Made by a program: the position numbers and the translations under genes. The notes under the pieces were generated by a model. That model worked only from the letters and a program-made list of their open reading frames with translations. It was not told the origin of the DNA and did not search any database. Of a stretch of 64,000 bases of DNA, positions 62,394 through 64,000 are shown piece after piece; the stretch's first letter is position 1, and the number at the start of each line of letters is the position of its first letter. The DNA is from Candidatus Polarisedimenticolaceae bacterium (GTDB lineage Bacteria > Acidobacteriota > Polarisedimenticolia > Polarisedimenticolales > DASRJG01): positions 1 to 64,000 of the forward strand of contig DASUCV010000018.1 in the NCBI GenBank assembly GCA_036275915.1. Direction: 5' to 3'.

Positions 62394-62663
62394 GTGAAGG
62401 GTTGGTTCGTCTACATCCTCCGGTGTTGCGACGGGACGCTGTACACCGGCACCACCGTCGATGTCGCAAGGCGCTTGGTCGCGCATCAGACCGGCGTCGG
62501 TGCGAAGTACACCCGCAGTCGGCTACCAGTCACGCTCGTCTACCACGAGCGTCACCCCAATCGCTCCAGCGCGCTCAGACGGGAGGCGGCGTTGCGGCGG
62601 ATGGGACGAGAGGCCAAGCAGACGCTGATCACGCGTCCGGCTGCGCCCGACGCGTATTCTTAA
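62394..62663 (+). CDS. Small GIY-YIG nuclease-family protein (third copy)
   Basis: An 89-residue protein from GTG 62394. Motifs FVYILRCCDGTLYTGTT, RRLVAHQTGVGAKYTRSR and SALRREAALRRMGREAK match the copy at 49128 at most positions. No mgtC copy accompanies it. Its stop overlaps the stop of the convergent gene. Confidence 0.88.
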   Translation: MKGWFVYILRCCDGTLYTGTTVDVARRLVAHQTGVGAKYTRSRLPVTLVYHERHPNRSSALRREAALRRMGREAKQTLITRPAAPDAYS

Positions 62664-63340
62664 GTGCGCGACCGTAACGGCAAACCGAGCGCCGCGCGGA
62701 GCTGATTGAAGTCGTAGTCAGGAGCTCGTGGGCGGTCGCTGCCTTGGCTCTCCTCGAAGGCGGTCAGCAATGCCTCGACACGCTGTCGACCGTCTTCGGT
62801 TTGCAGGGCCGTTCGCGGCGTCTGTCCGTCCAATGCCGGAAGAGGAGCGTCCGGCCACGTCGCGTAATGTGTCGCATTCATCTCCGCGATCGCCGCGCGA
62901 ACTTCAGCGGGGTCTTGCACTGCGTGTTCGCGTTTACGCGCCGACCGGTCAAGTGTCGAGTCCGGGCGCGTCGGTGATTCGTGCGCCGCATCGTCGGGCG
63001 AATTCTGATCATTCGGAGCAAGCGTGTCGAGCTCAGGCACGATGCTCGCGATCTCAGCGGTGGTCCCAGAGTGACTCTTGTGGCGAACGCGGCGGCGTTG
63101 CTCGACGGGAACGGGCACGCTCGGGCGGACCACGGCGCGATCTCCACGCCGCGCAGGGCGCCGCGGAGCCGGGTCATCCGTGTGTTCAAGTTGGACCATG
63201 GCGCTCAAGAACTTTCTTGTTCCATGGTCGTCGAACACAATAGTCGTGTACTGGTCATTGGCGTCCTTGATCGTTCCCAACCCGTAGGTGGGATTGTTGA
63301 CACGATGACCTTCGGAAAAGGGACTAGGGGCCTTTGGCAT
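62660..63340 (-). CDS. Protein with DUF3553/CarD-like N terminus and a PLPALDGxTPR C-terminal motif
   Basis: A 226-residue cytoplasmic protein. The N terminus (EGHRVNNPTYGLGTIKDAND, VFDDHGTRKFL) resembles the small beta-barrel found in CarD/DUF3553 and at the end of UvrD-like helicases. A polar, Arg- and Asp-rich linker follows. The C-terminal 60 residues (HYATWPDAPLPALDGQTPR, EDGRQRVEALLTAFEE) look like the domain that often follows SEC-C or antitoxin-like modules. Possibly an RNA polymerase or helicase accessory protein. Assignment is tentative. Confidence 0.6.
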   Translation of the reverse strand: MPKAPSPFSEGHRVNNPTYGLGTIKDANDQYTTIVFDDHGTRKFLSAMVQLEHTDDPAPRRPARRGDRAVVRPSVPVPVEQRRRVRHKSHSGTTAEIASIVPELDTLAPNDQNSPDDAAHESPTRPDSTLDRSARKREHAVQDPAEVRAAIAEMNATHYATWPDAPLPALDGQTPRTALQTEDGRQRVEALLTAFEESQGSDRPRAPDYDFNQLRAALGLPLRSRT

Positions 63341-63513
63341 TTAGGGCCTTAGAGGGAAGCGTGGAAAGTTGCTTCTCGCTTCCCGTTGCGAGGATAGCCC
63401 CTCTAGCGACATCTCGCACGCCCAAGGGCGGCATCATACGCGTCAAAGCCCAGGTCTCCCGCTGGCGAGGTGCGCACTCGCCGCGACGCCGGAGGGCGGC
63501 GGGGTGACCCAGT

Positions 63514-63789
63514 CTAGATCTGACGGCCGGTGGCCTCGTCGAAGTCGGCCAAAGTGAAGGTGGTCAGCGCGATGATCTTGGCCTTCGCGCGGAAAGGTGG
63601 CGGCAGCACCAGCTGCGCTTCTTCCTTGCTGTCCGCGTCGATGACGACCCACCCGCTGTGCACGCCGTCCTTGCATCCCCAGTCGGCCTGCGTCAGGAAG
63701 TGCGAGCCGGACTTCAGTGCCAACCTGACGAAGGTGACGCACGCCCTTCCGTCGGCCTCGTGTGGGAATTCGATAAGGAATCTCGCCAT
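63514..63789 (-). CDS. Conserved small cytoplasmic protein, alpha-beta barrel type
   Basis: A 91-residue protein (MARFLIEFPHEADGRACVTF, SGWVVIDADSKEEAQLVLPP) with the size and rhythm of dimeric alpha-beta barrel proteins. ATG 63789 is used; TTG 63828 would add 13 residues and is closer to no better ribosome site. Function unknown. Confidence 0.55.
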   Translation of the reverse strand: MARFLIEFPHEADGRACVTFVRLALKSGSHFLTQADWGCKDGVHSGWVVIDADSKEEAQLVLPPPFRAKAKIIALTTFTLADFDEATGRQI

Positions 63790-63974
63790 CGACGTGACTT
63801 TGTACTCCTGGGGGAGCGGATAGGGCAAGAGTTTTCCTCAGGGCTCACCATGGCGTTGGTCGCGCAACGCCTCTCCCGATACGCGCCTGGGACCAACCGG
63901 AACAGATCCTTCGAGGCACGGTATCCGGCACCGTCAAGCCGACCTAAGATAGGCCTCCGCTCAAGGAGGCTTTC

Positions 63975-64000
63975 ATGCGCATAAAGACGCTTGGGATTGG
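63975..64000 (+). CDS. Start of a gene running off the right edge
   Basis: ATG 63975 is preceded by AAGGAGG at about 6 bases, an ideal ribosome site. Only MRIKTLGI is visible; the basic start suggests a signal peptide, but this is too little to judge. Confidence 0.5.

Noticed and set aside
63354-63384. Hairpin GGGAAGCG / CGCTTCCC
   Set aside because: The stem is only 8 bp with a 15-base loop and no T tract, so a terminator call is not supported.

Overview
The window reads as chromosomal DNA of a high-GC, Gram-negative-type bacterium. The gene set suits an uncultured Acidobacteriota (Thermoanaerobaculia-like) or a Myxococcota-type lineage: a response regulator with a DUF4388 (PATAN-like) output domain, kelch proteins ending in MopE-type metal-binding motifs, a GloVer-repeat protein, an exosortase H-like sorting system and a CxxxY-type CcmE. 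This placement is inferred from gene content only; no rRNA is present.

Positions 1 to about 24,250 are dense, very GC-rich housekeeping DNA. In order they hold cytochrome c maturation (ccmF, ccmE), greA, a divergent glycosyltransferase / UbiA-type prenyltransferase pair, two overlapping response regulators (HD-GYP and DUF4388), an asparaginase overlapping recG, a run of secreted proteins and a sensor kinase, rho, a TIGR04282 transferase opposite mobA, a dipeptidase, moaC, a divergent cystathionine beta-synthase / gamma-lyase pair (reverse transsulfuration), cutA, eno-ftsB and an initiator tRNA. A perfect 47-bp inverted repeat joins the ends of mobA and pepD.

Right after tRNA-fMet the character changes. 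From 24,250 to 64,000 there is patchier, partly lower-GC accessory DNA. It holds a CPBP protease, an M48 protease with a pseudopilin-like tail, two paralogous kelch/MopE secreted giants, two ECF sigma factor / membrane partner pairs, a YHS gene with a selenoprotein-W-like gene, an exosortase with its own substrate and accessory protein, a duplicated mgtC / GIY-YIG block, small heat-shock and groES-derived genes, an RRM protein and many very small secreted cysteine-rich peptides. The stretch is littered with repeats and gene scars: two near-identical 92-bp repeats, two identical 66-bp repeats, three 20-bp repeats and remnants of tyrosine-recombinase 3' ends. This suggests repeated insertion and decay.

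The most notable observations are: (1) a SelW/Rdx-family gene whose frame is interrupted by a single TGA exactly at the CxxU position; (2) a CIRCE-controlled groES whose first 46 codons are fused in frame to a signal peptide and seven cysteine-rich repeats; (3) an exosortase cassette with a variant IPTL-type target; (4) a 50-residue, GG-leader, Cys/Ser/Thr-rich peptide that looks like a RiPP precursor; (5) a cluster of tandem small cysteine-rich exported peptides.
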